Under the pieces are notes generated by a model. The model saw nothing but the letters and a program-made list of their open reading frames with translations, ran no database searches and was not told where the DNA came from. A DNA stretch of 64,000 nt from Nereocystis luetkeana (lineage: Eukaryota; Sar; Phaeophyceae; Laminariales; Laminariaceae), in the NCBI GenBank assembly GCA_031213475.1, contig JARUPZ010000035.1:4764953-4828952 (forward strand). The letters are read 5' to 3'. This document shows, piece by piece, positions 59,501-63,510 of the stretch. The number at the start of each line of letters is the position of its first letter. Within the stretch, counting starts at the first letter, position 1. Position numbers and translations under genes: made by a program.

Positions 59501-62500
59501 CAACTTTCATTCGCAGAAAATAGAGGAGAAGAAAACCAAGGGACGCATATTTTGTCAAGAGTCAATGTACGATGTGAAGCTACTCAGTCCGCGCTGACTG
59601 AGTAGCTCAGTGGTCTATCCTTTCTAAATCGAACATGAAATGTCAGGAAAGATGCCATCGATTTGTCAATATCAAGCACTTGCAATTATATCCTGCTTAA
59701 AAAAGAACGGAGTGGTTTCATTTCTCGACGGTGAACATAGAAAAACGCTCAATGGTGGACTCCGGTACGAAAAATGCAAGGCATAAGACATATCGTGACT
59801 TACTGGCATTTGCGAGACAACAAGCTATCACGAGGTACAAGAACAACAGGGAGCACAGTATGCTGCTTCTGTCACACACACATATATATATACCTGGTAC
59901 AGTTTATATGCATATCGTTCGTATCTGTACGTGCTGTTATTACGGGGGGCCATAGTTAACAGGACCAAATAGTGTTAGTAAAAATGGTTAAATATATAGG
60001 TGTTTATGTATACCGTAGGTCCTGTTAACTACGGTCCCCCGTAATAGTATAGCTCAAGAAGGTAGAAATCGGGGGCTGTGATGCTGGTCCGGGATCATCG
60101 CGCTTTCGTCCGCAAACAAGATTTTCATACCTCGGGCAGATTTATCAATCCCTGCCTTGAGGTCAACGAATTCCACGGAAGATACATTGCTACCTATGTA
60201 TCATTATGCGATGGCAAACCGCTGACGACAGGGCCAAACGGTACGCGGTAGATATGAAGAAGATGTCGAATCCGAGAGAATACTTGAAAACGGAAGAAGT
60301 TCTTGTTTCGGAATGTTATTGTCGGACGGTTTACCGTGGACCACGCAAAGTAAGGATTGGATCGAATGAGGCCTCCTGCGCCGGCAAGGATCCTCGTCTG
60401 CTACGCCCCCCTGCGCTGGGTGCACGACACTCAGTCGGCGTATCGTATATCCAGCGCGCGGTTAGTGCCTGTAAGAGTATCCTCCAGTATTCCGTCTCTC
60501 TACCGTGGATTGTTTGACGTAAGCGTCGGATTGGATGAGGCCTCCTGGACCGGCCCGTGGTCCTGCCCGTGCTAGGCTGGTACCACTCTGTCCCTATATA
60601 GTAACCTTTTATATTGAATATTAATGGGTAAACCTTCGTTATACGTACATCGGGACAAAGTGGTATGCCGTTGGATTGTCTTCGTAGTGAACCACTTGCT
60701 GCCAGGCGCAGAGTTGTCTCACCCAAACTTCCTTACCCTTCCATCGGTCCTTACCCGCACACGCTATTAATAGTACGATTTCTGATCGGTGTGGTTTTGC
60801 TCCTGTTGCCGGGTGAGAGGCGTATCATCTGCCTGATTCAAGCGAATGCTCCCTGTGGTTTGGATCTGTACTTCACAGATCCTGCACACAACAACTCATA
60901 ACAGCGGCAGGCTAGGATCTAGATCATCTAGATTGCGGTCTGTCCTCTGCAAACCACCACGGGGCGCACGCAGCACAGTCTGCCGTCTTAAAGAGGAACG
61001 CATCACACGCATGTGTGGGCCCAGTACCGCCCGGCGTAATGGGACCTATACCTGAAAGAGCACGAACTCGGCCATAAACGCGGCCAGCCGAGTCAGAGAC
61101 TGTCTCCCTGATCCTCCCACCCCCAGCAAAAGCGCGTTTCCCATCGGTTGCCTTAATCAGTGTATCCGGAGGCGCCAACAACATGTAGCGCGGTAGAGTC
61201 ATGTGCGGGGAGTGGAGTGCTCAATGTTAGTTCAAGTTTTACCGCCGTACTGAACATTGGCATATTTTGTACCAGTAAGGTTCATTCTTATCGGAGAGCA
61301 TTTTTCCCACATTTTCCAAATCTAGGAAATATATGGGGATACGTGTCTAAATACGGAGGCGTTCTGTTATTATTCGTCAAATTCTCCTGAAGCAAAAAAT
61401 CAAGTTCGTTAAATTTCACATATGTGGAAAAAAAAAGCAGAAAAATATGGAAGATTGAAAACTTGCGCGAAACAAATGTCGAATTTATGCGAAAAAACTC
61501 TCCGACAAGAATTACCCTATAAGTCATCTTTTTTTTTTTAACGAGAGCGCAGCCCTAAAGGGGTAATTCGCATACTATTACCAAGGACGTTGGTTGGGTA
61601 CATATTGTTCGCGCAAAGCAAGAAATTACCGCGGTTCATGCCGAAGCGAACATATAAGCCGACCCGATATTCATGACGTAACTATGCCATCGATGTGATC
61701 AATGTTGATCAATGCGATCAGTTCAAGTACTACTGCTGTAGTTTGTGATCAATGCCCCCAATATCATCAATTTCATTCATGTCAATCGTTGTCATAAACG
61801 TAGTTCGCAGAATTTGTGGCGAAGTCTTGTCCACAGTAGTTTGGTGCATTGAGGTCGGTAGTGGGACTAGGTTTAGAGAAAGCTACAAGCAAGGAGCTTG
61901 CGTAATACGAGGTTGAATCGGCGAGAAAAGCTCGTACCATGCGCTATTTCAGGAAGCAGGCAAAGCTTCTACCAGAGTTCGATTCGTATACGCATAGTTG
62001 CCGAGACAAAACCCGTCTCAACTGTGCCCGGTAGCAGGTTTATCTACTCTTAATCCTTTTGGCACTGCAGTCCAATTGTGGGGACAAACCAGTCAAAATT
62101 AAGTACTTTGTCCCCACAACGGGACTGCAGTCCTAAAAAGGGTAGGCCTTGTACTGTTATATTGCAAAAGTGATTCCACACTATTTTCAAGTACCACTGC
62201 CCGAAAAACGTGCGTACAGTTGTAGAGGGTGAAGTACTGATGTTTTGCTACACTTGTTTTCGTTCGCTGATCATTTCATTCACATTTTCTTGTCAGATAT
62301 ACGAATACGATATGATGGATGGTATCAGATGATTGGATTAAGCGCTTCACATTGTCAGATAGCAAATATAACTAACATACTGTAGTACGATTAGCTTCAG
62401 TTCTCATCGTGTGTGTGTTTAATTGTTTTTCTTTTCTTTTCTTTTCTGAGATGTAGTTCCACTCCCAGAATGTTTTGGAGCCTGTCCTCCTGTTATATAT

Positions 62501-62717
62501 ACCGGACAATGTTATGGCGGCGAGTTAATATGAGACCGACAAAAGCTTCCAACGGACAGGTCACCCACCTGATGACTCGGCTTATCCTGGAGACGTGTTC
62601 AATGGCGTCCCCGAACATGACGAGGTGCATGGGCTGCTTACTTTCCCCATTGAACTCTCCCAGATACTCCTCCACAGTGCTCTGAAGGATTTCGAAGTCC
62701 TTCACCTCCTCGTACAC
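20392..62717 (-). CDS. DNAH1: Axonemal inner-arm dynein heavy chain, DNAH1 type, last 36 exons
   Basis: The heavy chain is the ATP-driven motor of an axonemal inner arm. Thirty-six exons in the window total 5289 nt (1762 residues plus stop), matching the AAA4-to-C-terminus part of dynein heavy chains. In order: AAA4 with P-loop GVGGSGRQS and Walker-B-like VVFLFNDTQ; stalk coiled coil 1; microtubule-binding domain ([20 protein letters not shown]); coiled coil 2 ([12 protein letters not shown]); AAA5 ([18 protein letters not shown]); AAA6 ([47 protein letters not shown]); C-terminal domain ending [32 protein letters not shown] and [20 protein letters not shown] match DNAH1 better than other axonemal types. 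Seven of 35 introns have GC donors, 32 are phase 0. The 5' part lies off the right edge. The DNAH1 call rests on recalled family sequence and needs a phylogeny. Confidence 0.96.
21043..21219 (-). CDS. DNAH1: Dynein exon 35
   Basis: Fifty-nine codons, [20 protein letters not shown] then [17 protein letters not shown] and [18 protein letters not shown] and CPVYK are conserved. Acceptor GTCCAG, donor AAG|GTAAGA. Confidence 0.97.
23024..23143 (-). CDS. DNAH1: Dynein exon 34
   Basis: Forty codons, [20 protein letters not shown] then [20 protein letters not shown]. The LxQRPQ ending is DNAH1-like. The acceptor CGAAAAAG is weak; donor CAG|GTGAAA. Confidence 0.95.
23953..24081 (-). CDS. DNAH1: Dynein exon 33
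   Basis: Forty-three codons, [20 protein letters not shown] then [20 protein letters not shown] and FPQ. Acceptor TTGACAG, donor CAG|GTAAAA. Confidence 0.97.
24830..24997 (-). CDS. DNAH1: Dynein exon 32
   Basis: Fifty-six codons, [20 protein letters not shown] then [20 protein letters not shown] and PEDWEAK. Acceptor TTTCAG, donor AAG|GTGGGC. Confidence 0.97.
25033..25495. repeat. Direct duplication inside dynein intron 31
   Basis: The stretch around 25033-25090 (GTAACATCGGCGTCGTAGG, TTAATTCGTACCTGG) recurs at about 25440-25495 with few changes, offset about 407 bp. No coding signal. Confidence 0.65.
26318..27618. repeat. 31-bp minisatellite, about 42 copies, built from a dynein exon-intron junction
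   Basis: The CATGCTCC-type anchor recurs from 26341 to 27612, a span of 1271 bp or exactly 41 x 31, so there are no net length changes. Read on the minus strand, each unit is GTACGGTACATATATACGGA followed by GCATGAACACG. The last 12 nt equal the 3' end of dynein exon 31 (Ser-Met-Asn-Thr codons), and the rest is the start of its intron. Variants (TCTATATG, TGTGTCCC, TCTTTATG) recur at multiples of 31 bp, for example blocks 341 bp apart, indicating higher-order duplication. Confidence 0.95.
27606..27761 (-). CDS. DNAH1: Dynein exon 31, glycine-rich, bordered by 5' splice-site minisatellite
   Basis: Fifty-two codons. It opens with serine, seven glycines, alanine and two glycines, then [20 protein letters not shown] and [11 protein letters not shown]. 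The donor is ACG|GTACGG and exon 32 resumes [11 protein letters not shown], reproducing the invariant ESMNTVLVQE string. The last 12 nt of this exon are part of the 31-bp repeat unit that fills the adjoining intron. Confidence 0.96.
28636..28925. repeat. Three imperfect tandem copies of about 115-130 bp
   Basis: Anchors GCTTCAACG/GCTTCGACG at 28641, 28772 and 28885, each followed by a GATCACTCATGAAC-like stretch and CCCCGAAAGAAGAAAAC. Relatives of the same words occur at 38030, 55395 and 59480. Confidence 0.7.
29044..29253 (-). CDS. DNAH1: Dynein exon 30
   Basis: Seventy codons, [20 protein letters not shown] then [19 protein letters not shown] and [19 protein letters not shown] is conserved. 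Acceptor CTCCAG, donor GAG|GTGAGT. Confidence 0.96.
29820..30290. repeat. GGTTTAAGAGA repeat followed by C-rich repeat, dynein intron 29
   Basis: Units with GGTTTAAGAGAGAAGTGCTG and GGTTTAAGAGAGGTC recur at about 29820-30130. A second C-rich run with CCTTAAACCGT and CCCCTCC words in the complementary sense follows at 30150-30290. The two halves could pair. Confidence 0.65.
30318..30434 (-). CDS. DNAH1: Dynein exon 29
   Basis: Thirty-nine codons, [20 protein letters not shown] then [27 protein letters not shown] is conserved. The second D of the usual DDWDRR is replaced by Y-I-D-L-R. Donor AGG|GTAAGT. Confidence 0.95.
31172..31282 (-). CDS. DNAH1: Dynein exon 28
   Basis: Thirty-seven codons, [18 protein letters not shown] then [19 protein letters not shown]. 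[14 protein letters not shown] is invariant. Acceptor CGGCAG, donor GAG|GTAAGT. Confidence 0.97.
32589..32705 (-). CDS. DNAH1: Dynein exon 27
   Basis: Thirty-nine codons, [20 protein letters not shown] then [26 protein letters not shown] is conserved. Acceptor AAATCAG, donor CAG|GTATAC. Confidence 0.95.
33501..33692 (-). CDS. DNAH1: Dynein exon 26, GC donor
   Basis: Sixty-four codons, [20 protein letters not shown] then [20 protein letters not shown] and [14 protein letters not shown]. The donor AAG|GCGAGA joins ANLKSAYYK in phase 0, as in DNAH1. The downstream GCGGCAG|GTATTG would be out of phase. Confidence 0.95.
33900..34770. repeat. Degenerate GTCAAGTCCAGCCAACTA tandem array
   Basis: About 25 imperfect units of roughly 30 bp with words GCCGTCAAGTCCA, CCAACTAATAAC and CTTCGCCA, inside dynein intron 25. 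The left part (34000-34130) also resembles 3850-4010. Confidence 0.75.
35583..35716 (-). CDS. DNAH1: Dynein exon 25, AAA6 to C-terminal domain
   Basis: [20 protein letters not shown] then [20 protein letters not shown] and QKGTW. SLGQGQG is invariant. Acceptor CCCCGCAG, donor TGG|GTGAGT. Confidence 0.97.
36150..36490. repeat. 169-bp tandem duplication of a dispersed repeat
   Basis: GCATGGCC at 36182 and 36351 mark two copies sharing ATGCCGGGACGGA, GGTTTTCACCGACCAG and AGCGCGAAGCGCCGTGA. The GCATGGCCGTAGTCGTATGA word also occurs at about 48040, and inverted at 46090 and 9780. Confidence 0.75.
37011..37260 (-). CDS. DNAH1: Dynein exon 24, AAA6
   Basis: Eighty-three codons plus one base: [54 protein letters not shown] and [11 protein letters not shown]. 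Donor G|GTGAGC is phase 1. Confidence 0.97.
37430..37690. repeat. GATC-rich dispersed repeat, one of about seven copies
   Basis: Core GATCTGTACTGTACAGATCC with CTGCGCAACATATCATAACG and a following AGGATATGATGCGATC. Related copies lie near 3190-3330, 40760-40990, 50255-50460, 52430-52630, 53820-53960 and 60820-60960. No coding frame and no clear terminal repeats were found. Confidence 0.65.
38199..38396 (-). CDS. DNAH1: Dynein exon 23, AAA6
   Basis: Sixty-six codons, [17 protein letters not shown] then [20 protein letters not shown] and [13 protein letters not shown] corresponds to the EWxFLLTGG helix. Acceptor GACCTAG, donor AAG|GTAATG. Confidence 0.95.
39047..39202 (-). CDS. DNAH1: Dynein exon 22, AAA6
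   Basis: Fifty-two codons, [20 protein letters not shown] then [20 protein letters not shown] and [12 protein letters not shown]. Acceptor GAGGCAG; the donor GTTTGC is weak but frame-consistent. Confidence 0.94.
39230..39790. repeat. Degenerate ACCGATAACATTAAC minisatellite
   Basis: About 20-22-bp units (ACACCGATAACATTA, ACCGATCGATAGCATT) fill most of dynein intron 21 on the exon 22 side. Repeating minus-strand frames rich in Met-Leu-Ser-Val are products of the repeat. Confidence 0.85.
40041..40269 (-). pseudogene. Degenerate copies of the 3' end of dynein exon 21 and its donor
   Basis: The exon end, plus-strand CTTCGATACCTGCACGAAGA through GAACCACTGCAGCGAGTACT, recurs at about 40155-40205 (CTTCGATACCCGCACAAGGA, CGGCAGCGAGTACTG) and at about 40055-40095 (GTTGGTGAGCCACTGCAGCG, AGTACTGCC). 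The copies lie downstream of the true exon in the same intron. The 40155 copy keeps a GGGTATCGAAGG stretch at the donor position. Confidence 0.75.
40270..40434 (-). CDS. DNAH1: Dynein exon 21, AAA6
   Basis: Fifty-five codons, [20 protein letters not shown] then [20 protein letters not shown] and [15 protein letters not shown]. Acceptor TTGACAG, donor CAG|GTATCG. Degenerate copies of its 3' end and donor lie downstream in the intron. Confidence 0.97.
40553..40707 (-). CDS. DNAH1: Dynein exon 20, AAA5/AAA6 link, GC donor
   Basis: [20 protein letters not shown] then [20 protein letters not shown] and EITNK. Donor AAG|GCAAGA; no GT donor lies in reach. Acceptor CGCGCAG. Confidence 0.95.
41633..41837 (-). 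CDS. DNAH1: Dynein exon 19, AAA5
   Basis: Sixty-eight codons plus one base: [20 protein letters not shown] then [20 protein letters not shown] and [13 protein letters not shown]. Donor G|GTCGGT is phase 1. Acceptor ACACCAG. Confidence 0.96.
42282..42356 (-). CDS. DNAH1: Dynein exon 18, AAA5, GC donor
   Basis: Twenty-five codons, [20 protein letters not shown] then TEMIK. Donor AAG|GCAAGC gives MIK-VGD, matching the family without an insertion. A GT donor 27 bases further would add nine unsupported residues. Confidence 0.93.
43191..43343 (-). CDS. DNAH1: Dynein exon 17, AAA5
   Basis: Fifty-one codons, [18 protein letters not shown] then [20 protein letters not shown] and [11 protein letters not shown]. 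Acceptor CTTCAG, donor CAG|GTGAAG. Confidence 0.97.
44014..44118 (-). CDS. DNAH1: Dynein exon 16, AAA5, GC donor
   Basis: Thirty-five codons, [20 protein letters not shown] then [15 protein letters not shown]. The donor must be CAG|GCATGC: a stop follows two codons later, no GT is available, and exon 17 resumes [10 protein letters not shown] as in DPQxQANKWIKNM. Confidence 0.96.
44568..44771 (-). CDS. DNAH1: Dynein exon 15, AAA5, GC donor
   Basis: Sixty-eight codons; [19 protein letters not shown], then [14 protein letters not shown] and TLADPVQ. Acceptor ATCTAG, donor CAG|GCAAGT, the perfect consensus for a GC donor. The next exon resumes [11 protein letters not shown] exactly as expected after DPVK in other dyneins. 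Confidence 0.97.
44960..45520. repeat. CTAGGGGGTACAC minisatellite with telomere-like blocks, dynein intron 14
   Basis: About 35 units of 13-16 bp (GGGGGTACACCTAG). Two blocks of AACCCTAACCCTAACTCTAA-like sequence occur at about 44970 and 45185, each followed by GACGCGYGCTRYGATA, giving a larger period near 215 bp. On the minus strand each unit reads CCCCCTAG|GTGTAC, resembling a 3' splice site. Confidence 0.85.
45767..45862 (-). CDS. DNAH1: Dynein exon 14, end of coiled coil 2
   Basis: Thirty-two codons, [20 protein letters not shown] then [12 protein letters not shown]. [12 protein letters not shown] is invariant at the stalk exit. Acceptor GTGGCAG, donor ACC|GTGAGT. Confidence 0.97.
47053..47166 (-). 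CDS. DNAH1: Dynein exon 13, stalk coiled coil 2
   Basis: Thirty-eight codons, [20 protein letters not shown]...[12 protein letters not shown], heptad-rich. Acceptor CTTTGCAG, donor AAG|GTATAA. A decoy copy of the acceptor lies 70 bp upstream. Confidence 0.93.
47214..47290 (-). pseudogene. Duplicate of dynein exon 13 acceptor junction
   Basis: The true junction (plus TTCTATCTGCAAAG at 47161) is repeated 70 bp upstream in gene sense (TTCTATCTGAAAAG at 47231), with matching exon sequence (CCATGATTACGTCCAG versus CCATGGTCACGTCTAG) and matching intron (GTTTGATGTTTGTTTAGG). The copy keeps a good acceptor, TTTTCAG followed by ATAGAACTGGACG. Confidence 0.8.
47760..47921 (-). CDS. DNAH1: Dynein exon 12, microtubule-binding domain to coiled coil 2
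   Basis: Fifty-four codons, [21 protein letters not shown] then [20 protein letters not shown] and [13 protein letters not shown]. This is the strongest DNAH1-type match. Acceptor GAACAG, donor CAG|GTGGGT. Confidence 0.97.
48639..48749 (-). CDS. DNAH1: Dynein exon 11, microtubule-binding domain
   Basis: Thirty-seven codons, [20 protein letters not shown] then [24 protein letters not shown]- and FDKDNI-like motifs are conserved. Acceptor CTGCAG, donor GCG|GTGAGA. Confidence 0.95.
48783..49200. repeat. 213-bp tandem duplication with internal sub-repeats, dynein intron 10
   Basis: ATCAGCATCTTGATGGTTCG occurs at 48791 and 49004. Inside each copy, CAGTATGTCGAGGTTTCGAA and CAGTATGTCAAGGTT-type units recur. 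Confidence 0.8.
50112..50225 (-). CDS. DNAH1: Dynein exon 10, microtubule-binding domain
   Basis: Thirty-eight codons, [19 protein letters not shown]...[27 protein letters not shown] and CIMFGIKP are the classic start of the dynein microtubule-binding domain. Acceptor CAACAG, donor AAG|GTGGGG. Confidence 0.96.
50745..50935. repeat. GGTTAC/GGTTAT hexamer microsatellite
   Basis: Imperfect (GGTTAC)n in dynein intron 9. It is responsible for Tyr-Gly, Thr-Val and Arg-Asn repeat frames on both strands. Confidence 0.85.
51306..51455 (-). CDS. DNAH1: Dynein exon 9, stalk coiled coil 1, GC donor
   Basis: Fifty codons, [16 protein letters not shown] then [20 protein letters not shown] and KKSDIDE. 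The [15 protein letters not shown] string is diagnostic. Donor GAG|GCAAGG; a GTTTTG five bases on breaks the frame with exon 10. Confidence 0.95.
52694..52855 (-). CDS. DNAH1: Dynein exon 8, stalk coiled coil 1, GC donor
   Basis: Fifty-four codons, [20 protein letters not shown]...[12 protein letters not shown]. Heptad pattern of CC1. The only donor that preserves frame with exon 9 is GAG|GCGAGT, a GC-AG intron. The nearby GT (A|GTACGC) would put a TGA at the junction. Confidence 0.93.
53228..53312. repeat. ATCAGATAG/ATATCAGAT microsatellite
   Basis: About nine copies of a 9-bp unit (CAGATAGAT, CAGATATAT) directly before the tRNA-like fragment. Confidence 0.85.
53351..53378 (+). repeat. tRNA 3'-end fragment with encoded CCA
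   Basis: A perfect T arm (GTGGG TTCGAAT CCCAC), then a seven-base acceptor strand (GGTGGTC), discriminator A and CCA. The 5' half of a tRNA is absent. Eukaryotic nuclear tRNA genes do not encode CCA, so this is best read as a retro-copied tRNA end or part of a tRNA-derived repeat. Confidence 0.55.
54817..54987 (-). CDS. DNAH1: Dynein exon 7, base of stalk
   Basis: Fifty-seven codons, [20 protein letters not shown] then [14 protein letters not shown] and [23 protein letters not shown] marks the base of the stalk. Acceptor CCGCGCAG, donor CAG|GTGATG. Confidence 0.96.
55542..55619 (-). CDS. DNAH1: Dynein exon 6, AAA4 to stalk
   Basis: Twenty-six codons, [15 protein letters not shown]...EPKVVE, following WPDE as in DNAH1 (WPAEALKSVAT). 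Acceptor GCGCAG, donor GAG|GTGAGG. Confidence 0.93.
56103..56200. mobile_element. MITE family 1 copy
   Basis: Ends CGGGGGACCATAG and GCCCCCCG, flanked by TA, about 98 bp, in dynein intron 5. A TACCAGGTA lies 27 bp to its left and a TACCTGGTA 11 bp to its right. Confidence 0.8.
56767..56907 (-). CDS. DNAH1: Dynein exon 5, AAA4
   Basis: Forty-seven codons, [20 protein letters not shown] then [26 protein letters not shown] and CTIDWF are near-invariant. Acceptor TTGGCAG, donor GAG|GTACGC. Confidence 0.97.
57365..57526 (-). CDS. DNAH1: Dynein exon 4, AAA4
   Basis: Fifty-four codons, [20 protein letters not shown] then [12 protein letters not shown]...LNVFAQ. Acceptor CTCGCAG, donor CAG|GTCGGT. 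Confidence 0.96.
57655..57990. repeat. Imperfect tandem repeat with ATCACCGGGTGTG and G runs, dynein intron 3
   Basis: Four units of about 80-105 bp, each with ATCACCGGGTG, a G-rich stretch (up to about 18 G in a row near 57767) and a GGCTAAC or GGTCTAAC word. Confidence 0.75.
58688..58776. mobile_element. MITE family 2 copy
   Basis: A near-perfect inverted repeat: CCCTTTTAGTTCCGCAGTCC to the complement GGACTGCGGTACTAAAGGGG, with TTTGTCCCC inside both arms. About 89 bp, no coding capacity. Confidence 0.8.
59037..59150 (-). CDS. DNAH1: Dynein exon 3, AAA4 Walker B region
   Basis: Thirty-eight codons, [16 protein letters not shown]...[21 protein letters not shown] corresponds to the FLFxDTQ Walker B of axonemal AAA4. 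Acceptor GACTAG, donor GTGAGA. Confidence 0.97.
59943..60041. mobile_element. MITE family 1 copy
   Basis: Ends CGGGGGGCCATAGTTAACAG and GTTAACTACGGTCCCCCG, flanked by TA, about 99 bp, in dynein intron 2. Confidence 0.8.
61052..61151 (-). CDS. DNAH1: Dynein exon 2, AAA4 P-loop
   Basis: One hundred bases: [19 protein letters not shown] then [22 protein letters not shown] is the axonemal AAA4 Walker A. Acceptor TTAAG, donor CAG|GTATAG. Confidence 0.97.
61284..61512. mobile_element. MITE family 3 copy
   Basis: About 229 bp, ATTCTTATCGGAGAGCA to CTCTCCGACAAGAATT, homologous along its length to 12840-13074. It lies in dynein intron 1. Confidence 0.75.
62055..62141. mobile_element. MITE family 2 copy
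   Basis: CCTTTTGGCACTGCAGTCC and the complement GGACTGCAGTCCTAAAAAGG, with GGGGACAAA/TTTGTCCCC in the arms; about 87 bp. It lies in dynein intron 1. Confidence 0.8.
62569..62717 (-). CDS. DNAH1: Dynein exon 1 in window (AAA3/AAA4 junction)
   Basis: Reads [20 protein letters not shown] and [16 protein letters not shown]...RVIR. Acceptor TCAAAAG; donor AG|GTGGGT splits the last Arg codon (phase 2), completed by the next exon. One of only three non-phase-0 dynein introns here. Confidence 0.93.
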
Positions 62718-62984
62718 CTTTTGAGGGATAGCGTACGCAGGTATGATACGGCGCACATATCAATGCTAAAAAAACGAGAACTGCTGAACGGTAGTGTAGA
62801 CCGCAACTATTCTCGGCCCAAACGAGAAGCCCCCACGTCAGCGGGAAACGTTTGGTCTGCGAAAAAAATGGAATCCCATCCGCCGCACGCCCCCTTTGGT
62901 CTTGGAAAATTAGGCGGGTTGAGGACAGGTCCTGCGCATTTTACAACTTGAGACACGACATTCTACCCACGTTGATACGTTTTT

Positions 62985-63300
62985 TTTTATTATCACTTTT
63001 ACTTTCCAGCCTAACTCGTAGGAGGTTTTACCCTCAACGAGCTTCTGGACAAGCCGTGGTCACAGGTGTCTACCCTTCTCCCCCTCGGTACGTGTCTTTA
63101 TTTTTTGTCGCGCATAGGGTTCAGCATTCCCACTGCTCGTCGATTTTCATCGATTGTAGCTAACTCACGCTCTCGCGCTTTCCGCCAACCAATTTTTTTA
63201 TGCAAGAAAAAGCCCCTACGAGCATGCACTCGGTGAGACTCGAACCCACGAAATTGGTATTCGTAGGCACGCGGACCACCTACCAAGCCACCGGGGACGC
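62985..63300 (-). mobile_element. tRNA-headed SINE-like element
   Basis: On the minus strand the head carries box-A-like TGGCTTGGTAGG (63290-63279) and box-B-like GGTTCGAGTCT (63246-63236). It is followed by a body of about 235 bp that recurs at 13141-13395 and ends in an A/T-rich tail. The acceptor stem of a functional tRNA is not present. It lies upstream of the first dynein exon in the window. Confidence 0.65.
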
Positions 63301-63328
63301 CGGCATTGAAAGCCAATAATTATCACAG

Positions 63329-63510
63329 ACCAACAGTTTCCAGAGCGGAAAGTCGTCAATTCACACCGGCCGACAGCTTTTAAAGAGCTAGAAATAGATA
63401 GTTCGTATTGGCCAACAGTTCCCAGCGTTAGAATTAGATACCGGTATTTCGCAACGGCCGGTACTTTCCAGACTTGAAAGTCGATGATTTGCAATGGCTG
63501 ACATTTTTCA
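63329..63510. repeat. About 42-bp tandem repeat, five units
   Basis: GGCCAACAGTTTCCAG-type starts at 63329, 63368, 63410, 63456 and 63496, each with a GAAAGTCGATGATT-like middle. Intron upstream of the dynein exons in this window. Confidence 0.7.

Noticed and set aside
63225-63300. Functional tRNA gene
   Set aside because: Box A and B and the T arm are present, but the acceptor stem does not pair and the anticodon arm is not formed; treated as a SINE head.
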